This document shows, in pieces, positions 30,689 through 41,100 of a DNA stretch of 64,000 nucleotides. The position numbers and the translations under genes are program-made. Source of the DNA: Branchiostoma floridae (lineage: Eukaryota > Chordata > Leptocardii > Amphioxiformes > Branchiostomatidae); NCBI RefSeq assembly GCF_000003815.2, contig NC_049980.1, positions 19,252,278 to 19,316,277 of the forward strand. The letters are read 5' to 3'. How positions within the stretch are numbered: position 1 is the stretch's first letter; every line of letters starts with the position of its first letter. The notes under the pieces were generated by a model. It ran no database searches and was not told the origin of the DNA. It was given only the letters and a program-made list of their open reading frames with translations.

Positions 30689-31266
30689 CGAGGGGCGTGC
30701 AATAAGTAATGGTCCTGACCCACTTCCAGTTGTCTGATCTAAATGAAATTTTGTATGTGTAATAATCCATATCTCTATGGGTTATGTTGCAAAAGACAGC
30801 TCTGAACTAATTGTGGTTTCTGATTTACTGGTGTTTGAACTTAGTCAGGTGCGAAATGGACCAGGTGTGAAATGGAACCAGTTGAGTGTCGCGCAGTGAT
30901 CCGGTTTTTGTATTTGAAAGGACGCACACCAAAGAAGACTTTTGATGAAATAAATGAAACTTATGGTGATGATGCCCCATCATATGACCTTGTAAAACGC
31001 TGGCATCCTGAATTCAAACGTGGCTGGAAGTCTGTGGAAACAGCTCCCAGACCTGGTCGTCCCTCTTGTGCCATTGATGAGGCATCAGTTGGAGGACCAA
31101 CCTGGGGTGTCCTACAAAATCGGTTTCCAGAGCTGCATCAAACGATGGGAGAAATGCATAACTCTGGGTGATTCCTATGAAGAGAAAGACTAATAACTGT
31201 GCCAAGTTTCATTAATCTCCTGCTATGGGAAATGGGTCAGGACCATTACTAATTGCACGCCCCTCG
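30689..31266 (+). mobile_element. Mariner-derived MITE, copy 2 (578 bp), flanked by TA
   Basis: It has the same length and terminal inverted repeats as copy 1, with TA at 30687-30688 and 31267-31268. It inserted between receptor exons B and C. A 99-codon ORF (30872-31171) contains the mariner N-terminal DNA-binding region, about 73 residues. After the deletion junction the original C-terminal frame (about 31095-31185, ending RWEKCITLGDSYEEKD) is out of frame with it, so the ORF ends in unrelated residues. The ORF differs from copy 1 at two residues (Val/Ile and Phe/Cys). Confidence 0.9.
30872..31171 (+). pseudogene. Remnant mariner transposase N-terminus with out-of-frame C-terminal remnant
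   Basis: Residues 1-73 correspond to the first helix-turn-helix of mariner transposases: VECRAVIRFLYLKGRTPKK, then TYGDDAPSYDLVKRWHPEF and PGRPS. Residues 74-99 follow the deletion junction in the wrong frame. No catalytic domain remains. If translated it would be a 99-residue DNA-binding fragment able in principle to recognise the inverted repeats, but nothing shows that it is expressed. The equivalent ORF of copy 1 is at 5568-5269 on the minus strand. Confidence 0.75.
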
Positions 31267-31271
31267 TAGCA

Positions 31272-31414
31272 TAGCCTCCATATCAGGCTCTCTGAGGCCG
31301 GCAATCAGAAAAGGCCAGCAATCAGCGACCGATCGCGAGTACAAATAGAAATGGCCAGCAAAAGTGTATTATGAGCCCCAAAAAGGCCCCGAAGAGCCTG
31401 CTATATGCAGGCTA
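31272..31414. mobile_element. MITE-like element (143 bp) beside mariner copy 2
   Basis: The left end TAGCCTCCATATCAGGCTCT and the right end AGAGCCTGCTATATGCAGGC (then TA) are inverted repeats of about 20 bp with a small indel. The interior is non-coding, with repeated GGCCAGCAA/GGCCGGCAA motifs. It starts five bases after the mariner copy, so this is a nested or preferred insertion site. Confidence 0.65.
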
Positions 31415-32106
31415 AAGGTAACCTATGTTTCATTCATAGCACTCATGTGTTTCTAATATAAATTGTACAACTACCATGGGAATTCCCCATACCAATTACA
31501 TTGCTATGGTTAGGATAAATTAATAGATTTCAATCCAGATCTTATCCAAATCTTATGCTTACTGTGACCAAAAAGTCTTTTAAAAACTGACAAGGCTGCA
31601 AAGGCAACATGATTTGACATTTACATGACCGTGATTTGCAATTTGAAAGGAAGCTGCAGTTCAGAAGACAACAACTAGGCGGCCCAAAATTCAATGACAT
31701 TTTCTTCAAACCAAGGCCTACCTTCAAGCGACAACATAATGGAAATTCATATTTGGAACTAGCTTGTTTACAGGGTTTAGTTAACAAACACGCAAATAGA
31801 GTAGACGATGGTATGATTATATGTAAAGTAAACCCGTTGGCAAAAATGTGCTCTTCGAAGAGAGAAATGTTGCTCGATTTGTAACGATAAGAAACTTCGA
31901 CGAGGAAGACGAGGATAAGATATAGATTTTGTTCAGAAACCCAATGACATATTCTATAATCTAAATATGGCTAAATATGATTTCAACTGTCAACATTTAG
32001 AAAAAAAGCGGATGAAAATCAGAAAGATTTTGATATTTTTGTACGTTCGTCATCTTGATTACCGATGTTATACAAAGATGATGAGCGATGTCACAAACCG
32101 TTAACA

Positions 32107-32349
32107 CTTAAGTCCCATTTGCACCGGTGCCCCGATGGACTGTGGGATACCGTGTTCTCCACTGGTATAGGTCACGGCGTCTATTTGTTACCGGGTCCGG
32201 GTTCATCTTAACTCCGACTTTAATTCAACCAGGTGCCCGGTCGGTCCCCAAAATGCCCCGGAAGCCACTAGGCCCGCTAGTGCCCGAAAGTGCCAAAAAC
32301 AGTCCGTGAACTGCCCGGGAGGGCCCCTCATTTTCAATTGGGACCTAAG
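32107..32349. mobile_element. Possible MITE (243 bp) next to receptor exon B
   Basis: CTTAAGTCCCATTTG at the left and CAATTGGGACCTAAG at the right are inverted repeats with 13 of 15 matches. The interior is GC-rich and non-coding, unlike the flanks. It lies in the presumed intron, about 40 nt past the exon B donor. Confidence 0.4.
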
Positions 32350-32389
32350 CCCCTTAGATATGTAGGTTATATACCCAAAACGTACGTAC

Positions 32390-33116
32390 CTCTTGCTACG
32401 CTGCTGATTTCATCTAAAATGGCTCCGAAGTCAGAGGAAGCCCTGTCAGTGTATTCTTCATCTTTCACAACTTTGATGGTAGTCTCGTTCAGCCTTTCCA
32501 ACCTTTGCTTGATGGCGGCCATACGGAAGACACAAGGTCTCTGTTGGATGTCCGCTGTCTCAGAGTGGTACACCATGGCTAGCCGATATTCCGGCCGAGT
32601 AAAGTTTACCGTCGGGTCCGACAAGAAAGTTGCTACCGCGTCGGCCATTTTGCCGTCCGTGTGCCCCATCCTAATGAGCATCTCGTACTCACTTTGAAAG
32701 TCACTGGCCGTGCGGAGTGTTGCGGAGGTGCCCCCTGCTGTGAAGACGGGAACTAACCACTGGCTGGCCAGCCGACTCGTCTCCGTCACCGCGAACGGAC
32801 AGGTGGGGCCGATCACAACGCTAGGCTTCACGAAATCCACATAGTACAGATCTAACAGCTTGATCTTCGTTTTGTAGTTGTCACATTCTGAGTCGAGTGT
32901 ATGGATCTTGAAAGAGTTATTTTCCCCCAACACTCCCGTGTCGCGCAGAGTGTCAAGTGCCCAATCGACGGTTGAATTTATCTTGTCTAAAGACCACGCG
33001 TAGCTCACCTGTTGTGGTTGAATAACCAGGATGACAAACTCCTCAGAGAATACGCCTCCTATCTTAACGTTTGCAACGACTAGACCCAAAATAACTAGAA
33101 ACAGTCCGGACGCCAT
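32390..33116 (-). CDS. First coding exon (copy B) of a natriuretic-peptide-receptor-like guanylate cyclase
   Basis: This exon encodes 242 residues plus one base. A signal peptide (about residues 1-24) precedes VILVIQPQ, YAWSLDKI, DSECD, VVIGPTCPFAV, SRLASQW.VPVFTAGG, RMGHTDGKMAD and RLAMVYH, then QRPCVFRMAAIKQ. Both cysteines of the membrane-distal pair (SEC and GPTC) are kept. It ends in VARG at donor AGAG|GTACGT, phase 1. It is closest to copy A: the VILVIQPQ-YAWSLDKI region and the 5' flank are nearly the same at DNA level, which suggests a younger duplication or gene conversion. NST, NNS, NFT and NET are potential glycosylation sites. A MITE-like inverted repeat ends about 40 nt beyond the donor, inside the presumed intron. 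No downstream exon of its own was found before copy C. The function is inferred from the family: extracellular peptide binding. Confidence 0.88.
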
Positions 33117-33180
33117 GACGTGAACTTTGATTCTGGCATAAGGAAGTTACTTTTGCAGTCAACTTCGGCCTTTTCTGGTA

Positions 33181-33187
33181 AATTATT
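33181..33187 (-). promoter_or_regulatory. Conserved upstream element, copy B
   Basis: Plus-strand AATTATT (one change from AATCATT), 65 nt upstream of the copy B start. The minus strand reads TAATAATTTAC. The surrounding bases (AGGAAGT, GTCAACT, GGCC, GGTAAAT) are shared with the copy A upstream region in the same order. Confidence 0.35.
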
Positions 33188-33189
33188 AG

Positions 33190-34288
33190 CAGTTCTATGT
33201 GTAGACAGGTCAATACACAAACAAAACGTGAGAATAAAACTACAGTGTTGCCATATTTTTGAGTGGCTTAATGTTTGTCTAAGTAGAATGAACCGTTGGC
33301 ATAAAAATTAATGTTTGACTCTCACTCGGAGACGTCTAGCCTAAATATACGTTTATTGGAAACACAACTATAATAAAGGGTCACAATAACATGTGACCTT
33401 TTCCCCATACAGCCTCAGTAAACAAAATTCCTAGATATCTGGGAAACATGTTCCAGCGATGTCGTACTGGGGAGGGGGTATAAACAGTCTGTACTCACTG
33501 TACTTGTATTTGTGGCACTGCAGGTCGAATCATACATCATCCATATAATATTTAAGCTATCGCTAACATTTCAATATCACATTGTTTTGGCATATATCTA
33601 TAATTGATGAAGTATATGAAAGTATCTAAGGTGACAAAATAACTTTCAAAAGTGGCTAAAACAGTATTTTATTATATATTGGGTATGATGATTGTAAGCA
33701 CTTCTGTTCCAAACAATATTATACAAACTTATAGGCATTATTAACCACAACACCTAAACGACACTAATAACTTCCAGACATGCTACCTAAAATGGTGCCA
33801 CATGAAATACATCTTATTCCTAATTGTTCATTTAGCCACGTAAAAGAACTCAGTTGTATTAAGAAGTCACCACGACCCATCACAACGTTCCGGTATTCAT
33901 TGTTGAACAGAAAAGTTGGCCTTTTTTTCTTCCTCTAATTAAAAAAAAGAAAAACCCGACTTTCCTACGCATAGCCAACTCTAGTATTTTAGTTGCCTCT
34001 TGTTACAATATAATGCCAATCACTGTCCTTGTATGACTGCTATGTTTATACCGCTATTTATACCGCATATTTGCGATTAGACTATGGGCATATAGTGGCA
34101 CGTGTACGTGAACTGTTACTTTAAAGATCTTAACGCCCCAAAGTTTACAAGATAACTCGGACAGTCGTCAGATGTAACGTTAAGACCAACCGACGTGTGA
34201 TTGCATTGTTTGCGATATGCTGCTGCTGTTGTTGTTGCATGTTTGGTTTTGTGTATTATAATTTATGTATTCATCAAAGAGTAAGCTT
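33190..34288. other. Interval between receptor exons B and A
   Basis: AT-rich; no exon recognised on either strand. Confidence 0.55.
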
Positions 34289-34290
34289 AC

Positions 34291-34993
34291 CTCTGGCGAC
34301 TTCTGCTACATCCTTCATTGCGCTGTCCAAATCTACTTGTCCATCAGGTCCATCAGTCCTTTCCATTGTTATATTGGCCGTTTTAGTCTCGTTCAACATG
34401 TCCTTGATGGCTTTGATGCGGAAGAAACAGGTGCTTCCGTGACATTTGCTCTTTGAATCTCTGTATACTAGAGCTACCCGTGTCCAGTTAAAATGAGACA
34501 GCAAGCTCCCCACTGCTTTTGCAAGTTTGTTGTCAGTGTGCCCCACTCTCGTTAACATCGGGGCTCCCTGAAATTCATCTTCGCGGAAAGTTGAAGCCGG
34601 TCCGCCGGCCGTGATAACTGGGACTTTCCAGTGAGTACCCAAACGGCTAGCTTCCGCAACGGTAAATACATCGGTAGGTCCAATGATCACACTCGGCCTC
34701 AAACGCTGTTCGTAGTACAGGTATGTCAGCTTAAGATTAGTTCTGTACTGGCTGCATTCTGAATCCAGTGAGAGGACCCTGAAGACGGTGTTCGTTCCTA
34801 ATGAATTGAACAAACCCCTGTCTCCCAGATCGTCGATCGCCCATTCGACGGTTAATGTTATCTTGTCTAAAGACCACGCGTACCTCACGTCTTGCGGTTG
34901 GATAACCAGGATGACAAAGTCCTCGGAAAACACTTCTATCTTCCCGCTCAACAGAATTAGACAAAAAGTGACAAGGAACAGTCTGGCCGCCAT
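34291..34993 (-). CDS. First coding exon (copy A) of a natriuretic-peptide-receptor-like guanylate cyclase: ANF-receptor ligand-binding domain, N-terminal half
   Basis: The exon encodes 234 residues plus one base. A hydrophobic signal peptide (about residues 1-23) is followed by the receptor-family ligand-binding (ANF receptor) fold: VILVIQPQ strand, YAW, SECS (Cys80), VIIGPT, SRL.THW.VPVITAGGPAS, and WTRVALVY. These match natriuretic peptide receptors. The exon ends in VARG at a consensus donor (AGAG|GTAAGC), phase 1, the same position as in the three neighbouring copies. The start was chosen because MAARLFL aligns with MASGLFL and MATKLFL of copies B and C. NWT, NET and NIT are potential N-glycosylation sites. 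The conserved GPTC is GPTD here (Asp108), leaving Cys80 without its usual partner. No second exon follows within 1.1 kb before copy B starts. The full receptor would be a surface receptor, perhaps with a cytoplasmic cyclase, but only this exon is seen; a decoy or soluble form is possible. Confidence 0.88.
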
Positions 34994-35056
34994 GATGGCA
35001 AGGTTGGTTTTCTCGCGAGGAAGTGACCTTTGTTGTCAACTCTGGCCCCTGTGGTA

Positions 35057-35063
35057 AATCATT
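35057..35063 (-). promoter_or_regulatory. Conserved upstream element, copy A
   Basis: Plus-strand AATCATT, 64 nt upstream of the copy A start codon. The minus strand reads CAATGATTTAC. The same core is found at nearly the same distance before all four receptor exons. It could be a core-promoter or homeodomain-type site, or a conserved 5' UTR stretch. A TATATA lies further upstream near 35108. Confidence 0.4.
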
Positions 35064-36771
35064 GAATGCAATTTCGGGCGCACAGGAAAGAACAACAAGA
35101 AATACTATATACTCCATTTTCTTAAGTGGTTTAATATTTATTTGGATCTTATGAAAGTTGGCCACGATAATTACGACATGGTTTGCCTGTCTTTCAGATA
35201 AGAGATTTTGGCAATGTTTGTCAAGAGAAAAGGATGCTATATTTGGTTTTAGTTGAACAAACAAAACTCTTCGATAGCCTGGTAATGCATTTAAAGTGTT
35301 GCGTCGTGCCGGCCGGGTTTGCAGCACTCGTGGTTAGATGTTAGTTCACCGGTGGTGTGGGCCGCACGTACATGGTATAGGCCATACTAATATAAGTGTA
35401 GGCTGTACTGATTAGATATTGTACAATGGATGCGATGGGAAACAAGGAATCAGAGATCTCATGCCTCCGTGAAATATTTTGCAAATTTCTTCTTCTTTTT
35501 GTTTCTCACCGACGTTTGACTTTATTAAAATGTCGGAATTTGTATCTGAGGATGTACATCTATGCCGACATGACCTATATCAAGGAATTCGTTCATTCTT
35601 CAAGTCTGGGGTTTTCCTCCTCATAGTTTTTTAAAGACACGACATTTTCCGACTAACCCCCATAGTTAAGCAAGGCAACAGGTGTTAGTTGAAATTGAGG
35701 ACGGACCCTTTGGTATATTCTTGGACCCTCCGATTACACTTCCTGTCAGTGTCCCGTGCAACCTCCTACCCATCTGTGGTGAGACGCGCCCACCGTATGG
35801 AATGATTCACGGGGGAAATACTACAAACACACACACACACCACTTGCACAGACAGACATTACGAAAACAATAGCTCTCCTCAGGGAGGATCCGGAGGTGA
35901 ACTTGAGTTTTGTTTTTGCGAAAACATTCGCAGCAGTTTCTACAATTACACTGGCTTTTCCCATGTTCAAAAAAAGTCAAAGATGATATTTCTACTAAGA
36001 TAACAAAACCAACTTACTATAATATGATTTTAAAACTTGTGACTGTTAATCTACCGCTTACCACGAAGAGGTTAATCTGTAACAACGATTATAATGACTT
36101 TGGAATGATTCATTACTTTTTACATTTTATTAAGCACCTTCGTCTGTGTTCACTCCGGACTGACAAATGCATCACTTAATCACTTTCAATAAAATTTACA
36201 GCAAGGTATAACAGGGTGCAACGTTGGTCTAATATGTCCATGTATGTATGTATATGTATGTATATGTATGAATAAACCATGAATAATAAACCTTCGGACA
36301 TGAATGTGCATTATGTCTTTATTTAGAACAATTTTCAATTGCACTTGCACTTGGCAGGGATGTGTGAATTGTCCTCCTCCAAGCCCTCTAACCCATGGCC
36401 AGTTACACAATATTGTATCAATGTTCGAACATGTGACAACAAATTATGAACCTATGTTGGAACAGTTTAGACCCTAACAGAAATAATGTATTTGATGTTA
36501 GAAATGTTTCTTACATGTATAAATACATGTAGATTACATGTAGATGAAAATAAATTTAGTTAGAACCTCACCAGCTGTTATAAATACGTGTTCTAAACAT
36601 TACATTTATCACAGTCAGATTGTTAGGAAAGAGTTCCAAAATGTTAGAACAAAAGGCATGCAAGAAACACCCTCTTGGTAATGTGGAATTGAATGTTTTT
36701 AATTAATTGAAAAAAATGGTAACAAACTATAGTAATTCAGGGAACTATGATAATTCAGGGCGTGAAACACA
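35064..36771. other. Upstream flank of the receptor array
   Basis: No further receptor exon copy recognised, so copy A is the rightmost member in this window. AT-rich with TACATGTA repeats at about 36515-36545. Confidence 0.55.
36239..36270. repeat. TGTA/TATG microsatellite
   Basis: Imperfect tetranucleotide run. Confidence 0.85.
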
Positions 36772-37038
36772 TTGTTTTCTTCCTCTTCTTGTGGTGGTTT
36801 GCATTGTGATATGTACTTAAGTTTTAAAAAGGACGCTTTTGTTGACTCCATAGAGAAGGCTACATACAGAGTCCCTCCCGCCATGTGGCTGAGTTCCAGG
36901 GGTGACGTCAATAGCCAGTTGCAGAAGTACGAGTTTGAGCTTCACCAGCAGGCTCCCATGCAGACTCAGCACCAGCAGCAAGACGAGTTCCATACACCCC
37001 ACCCTCCTGCACCTATCCTAGGAACAAGCTGTCAGTAG
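36772..37038 (+). CDS. Candidate coding segment, function unknown, strand uncertain
   Basis: A locally GC-richer stretch open on both strands. The plus frame ends in a Gln/His/Pro-rich tail (QLQKYEFELHQQ, TQHQQQDEFHTPHPPAPI) and a stop, like the last exon of a protein with a low-complexity C-terminus. On the minus strand the same DNA reads MELVLLLVLSLHGSLLVKLK, which resembles a signal peptide. A full CRE, TGACGTCA, is at 36903-36910. Either strand, or a promoter rather than a coding exon, is possible. Confidence 0.25.
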   Translation: MFSSSSCGGLHCDMYLSFKKDAFVDSIEKATYRVPPAMWLSSRGDVNSQLQKYEFELHQQAPMQTQHQQQDEFHTPHPPAPILGTSCQ

Positions 37039-37371
37039 TGTTGAAGGGAGTGAACGCACGTAAGTCATATTTAAGCGTAGTGTACTCCAAGTGTGATAAC
37101 CAAGTTAATGTCCATGGGACACCGCTACTGTGTGCAGTTGTCGACGTCTTTCCAAACACAAAATATCACAGGAATGCCTTATGCCTGAGGGTGCTGGCAG
37201 CTGTGTTTTGGAGTTTTGTTGTTGTCGATGAAAGGTGAAGACTGTTTTAATAAGTACAAAGGCATCTCTATACTATATATAGGAGTAGACGTTTTGTAGG
37301 GACTGCAGGCAGACTAGCAGTAGCTACATTAACATATAATTTGCACTTACTGCGATTCTTGTCCAGACAGT

Positions 37372-38138
37372 ATGTTTCTAGTCACCTTCGCCAAGAATGC
37401 TATGTTTTGGGTAGCGTTTGTATGTTTGCATGTAGAAGACCAGCATAACTCGAGAACTCCTTGATAGATAGTATTGATATTTGATATGTGGGTAGGTATT
37501 CATAAGACCTGGAAACGACTAGATTTTGGGCCCCCTAGCGACCTGTTGTGTTAATGCAGCGGACCTTCTGGATTTGATATCTCGAGTTCTGGACATGCTG
37601 CGATTTTTGAGTGATAGACAGCTCTTGATGCCGAGAGTAAGTGGTATAGGCTTGGACATCCTAGCGGCATGTTTTGGAACTGCAGTGCAGGTTTCGTTTC
37701 AGCTTTGAAACTAAACACGCTCTGTTCCATTATAGGTCTATTGCAACATGTGGCATTTGTAACTGAGAAAGATAAGAATATTGATAGATATGTATTATTC
37801 AAAGTAAAGACCCAATTTGCATAATTAATGAAACATTGCTATAATCTAATGTCATTGTGGTGAATGATGGGAACTTCTTACTTGTAGCAATTGGAAGTTA
37901 TGTAGTAATGTACAGGTGAAGACGAACATATATCCGCACAGATTATGAGAAAATACAATTAAAACCTCTTTTCTAAACATAGATTGTGCACGTCTGCTGT
38001 TTTGTAAAGGAGATGATCAACTAATATAATTTTAAGTAAATAAGGAACTTATTTGCATAATTAATGACAAACACAATTAAGCAGTTGTAAAGATAAGAAT
38101 CATTTGGCGAAGGTATGGGGTCGTGGAACTCTAGTTGA
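37372..38138 (+). repeat. Dispersed repeat family, copy 2 (most complete)
   Basis: It starts CACCTTCGCCAA and ends TTGGCGAAGGTATGGGGTCG then TGGAACTCTAG; the CCTTCGCCAA ends are inverted. The interior shares CTAGATTTTGGGCCCCCTAG, GATATCTCGAGTTCTGGACA and ATTTGCATAATTAATG with the other copies. It resembles a non-autonomous DNA element. Confidence 0.6.
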
Positions 38139-41100
38139 CTCTGTGCCACCAGAGGACTTGAATTATGTCTCCTATTCCTGCAGTACCTCTATAATGGCCT
38201 TCATGTAGCCAAACCTGTGTGACTCTTTCACTCAATGTACTACACTACACAAAAGTGGTTTTGTTTCCTGGGGATATAAAGCTTTTGAAGACATTTCTGT
38301 GGCTTTAGGCCATACATTCGGGCCAATCAAGATCGAAATGGGAACAGACGCACCCTGCACAACAGAAACTTGGCCAGGTTTCGCTTTGTCGTACGTTTTG
38401 AAGGTGTTTGGACAGACAAAATAGACACACGAATATTCTGGCTTTCAAGGAGGATCTATAACCCTTCATATCACCCAAACTGACGCCTGGTTGATAATCT
38501 TCTGCTAAGCCACTGCCAAGTTCTAGACCGTTTCAGCTGTCAATCAAAACTAACAGCTCGGCCAATAAAATGATTTGATCACATGACTGACACGTGTAAT
38601 TGATACGTTATTGTCATTTTTAAAACTCCTTGAAATGCTAGACCCTTGACACTTCTATCAAAGACTAATTAGTACTGGAAGGACATCCACAACACCACAA
38701 CAATGCAGTGCCCCAAACAAGACGGTAACGTTATACATAAAATGCATAAGTCGGTATCTTCTTACGTTTACTTAGTAATACTTAATCTGGGCAGTTACAC
38801 ATGTCCGCATGTAGCTCACTAGTGTCTATCAAAGTATAAAGTGTCGATAAATCTAGGTGTTGCTCGGCCTTGCTGTAGACAGCGAAGACTTGTTGTTGTT
38901 TAACAGGCCTAATCCCCAAACAGACGTTGGAAGAAAAATCGTAACATTTTTTCAGCTTCCTGTTGTTAAAAAGTCGTATGTGACAAAACTAGAAAAAAAC
39001 CTCACGATTTTGCCTCATCTGCCTATAGATTGAACAGACCCTCATGGCTTTCGTATAATGGTCCAATAACCTGCAAAGATTGCATCGTATATTCCCTTCA
39101 CCTCTGTGAGCATTTTCTGTACTTTAATTTAATCTGTTTGCTCTATTCCTTTCGGGGGTCGGCGGGCATGTGGCCACAACGGCTATTTCAGTTGTATCCA
39201 TCTGAGAGGCGATGCTGTACTGATTGACTAGTATTTGAGTTACAAACCAATCCATTGCGTATTTTACAAATGACTTAGATTCAGTAAGGAATTTAGATAG
39301 TAAAGAAAACAGAACTTTTTTAGACAATTCTGAAAGGGGATTCTCGTTCTGAAAATCATGGGTTGAGCTGTGCATTGGCAGATCAAATGTGAAGCACCTG
39401 GTTAGTAACCTTGTCAACAGTTTTCTTGACTTTTCAACAAATTAGCACAGCAAGGCCAAAATCGTACCCAAGCAAGAGCTCAAGCATTCCTGGCAAGGGC
39501 GTACGAAACCAAAGTACACATTCAATCTTTTCATATTCCACAGCCAAGATAGAATTATTCAATCAACATATATACACGTTCGCATTTGCACCACATGTAC
39601 ACACTTGCCTTGTTATTTGATATTGCGCCGTCAACAATAATTCTTCAGATTCTAGGATTTTGTTGCAAGGCAACCGAACGGAATTGTAGAGGTGAAGTGT
39701 TTATGATTTAATATTTGCACATCGGCTTGTGATTTACGAGTGCTCTTGAATTTTACAATGATTGGTATATTGTCATTATTATGTCACAGGTTGAAAGCAC
39801 TGGAACAGATGTTATGGGAACGTTGTACACGTCTACTTTTTGTCAGATGAATTATTGTCAGGCGATATATGACATCCCTGACAGTTTCAATTCAATTTGT
39901 ATGGCTGGTGTTTTGTGGTAGATCTCACCATTTCAAGTGCATTAGAAGTTGGGGTATACATGCATCAATGTAGTCCCCTTTTTGTTGGTATATAATCGTA
40001 TATTCTTGAGTCTGAGCGTCTGGGCTTCTTATAACAAACAGAGTAGTTATGGTTATTACGTATGAGAAACATTTCCCCACTGCGGGTGTCTTGCCACGTT
40101 TTTCTCAAAACTCAGTTGGTCGTACGACTGGATAGTTGTTTACCCTTCCCATGCACAGTTATTTTGCTGCAGAATCATTCCATGGAAGAGACTGGCACTA
40201 CACTTCAGGATGTGCACCCTTGAATTGGATCCCGATTTAAACTAAAATATGGACCACATTAAGTGTTGTCTAATCCCCTTGTGGCAGGAGCAAACGGTTC
40301 AAACCTCACCATTACGAAATGGTACGTCCTGGAAAGGGGGACGCACTAATGATTGTGTGAATAGCCCTGAAAACTTGGAGAACCATCACACTTAGGTTAT
40401 AGTTTACAGAAATTCTAAAGTATGTTGTAAAGTGTATAAAGGTTTTCAAAAATAAAAATATTTCGCTGTCCGTCAATCATAAAGAGTGTAAACATACACT
40501 CCACCTCCACCAATGTTTCTGGTACAACCCCCTATAGACAAGACAATTCGGCGACGCTTGAAAACACTGGAAAGTCGGGTGGTGAAGACAAAGTCTCATT
40601 TCATGTCCAGGCAAGTTTCTCCACAGTCGAGGTGACATCGTCTTCGTTTTGGGATCGCCGCATATTACGTTATCATTGCCTGGGTAAGTTTCTTCATTCT
40701 TTAAACTAAACACGACAAGAAGTGTATAAGAAAACAATGTGCAATATCAAAAAGCCATCAGTGGTTGGTTGAACGTTGTTATGTACAAATACGGTTTCAC
40801 GCATTGAATGATTGTCTACACCTGTCAACAGCTGTACAGGTCTGGTCATTGGCATTGTTTCTTAGATATCTGAATGCTGTAGGGAAGATAAAGACAACTG
40901 CAAACTACATATTTTTTAATCTCATCATCATCAGAATTCTCTACTGGCCACTTTTCGCACCCCAAAACATACAGCGTCAAAACTGATTGGAAAGAAAAAA
41001 CAGGCAACACCTATTCTACGTAAATGGATGCAATCGAGGTAGATAAGATAAGGTGAGAAAAATATTAGGTCTCCAAAATATAAATCTAACGGTATAAATT

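Noticed and set aside
34737-35327. 196-codon minus-strand ORF overlapping exon A
   Set aside because: It is a shifted frame of the real exon and its upstream flank; composition and lack of motifs mark it as a shadow.
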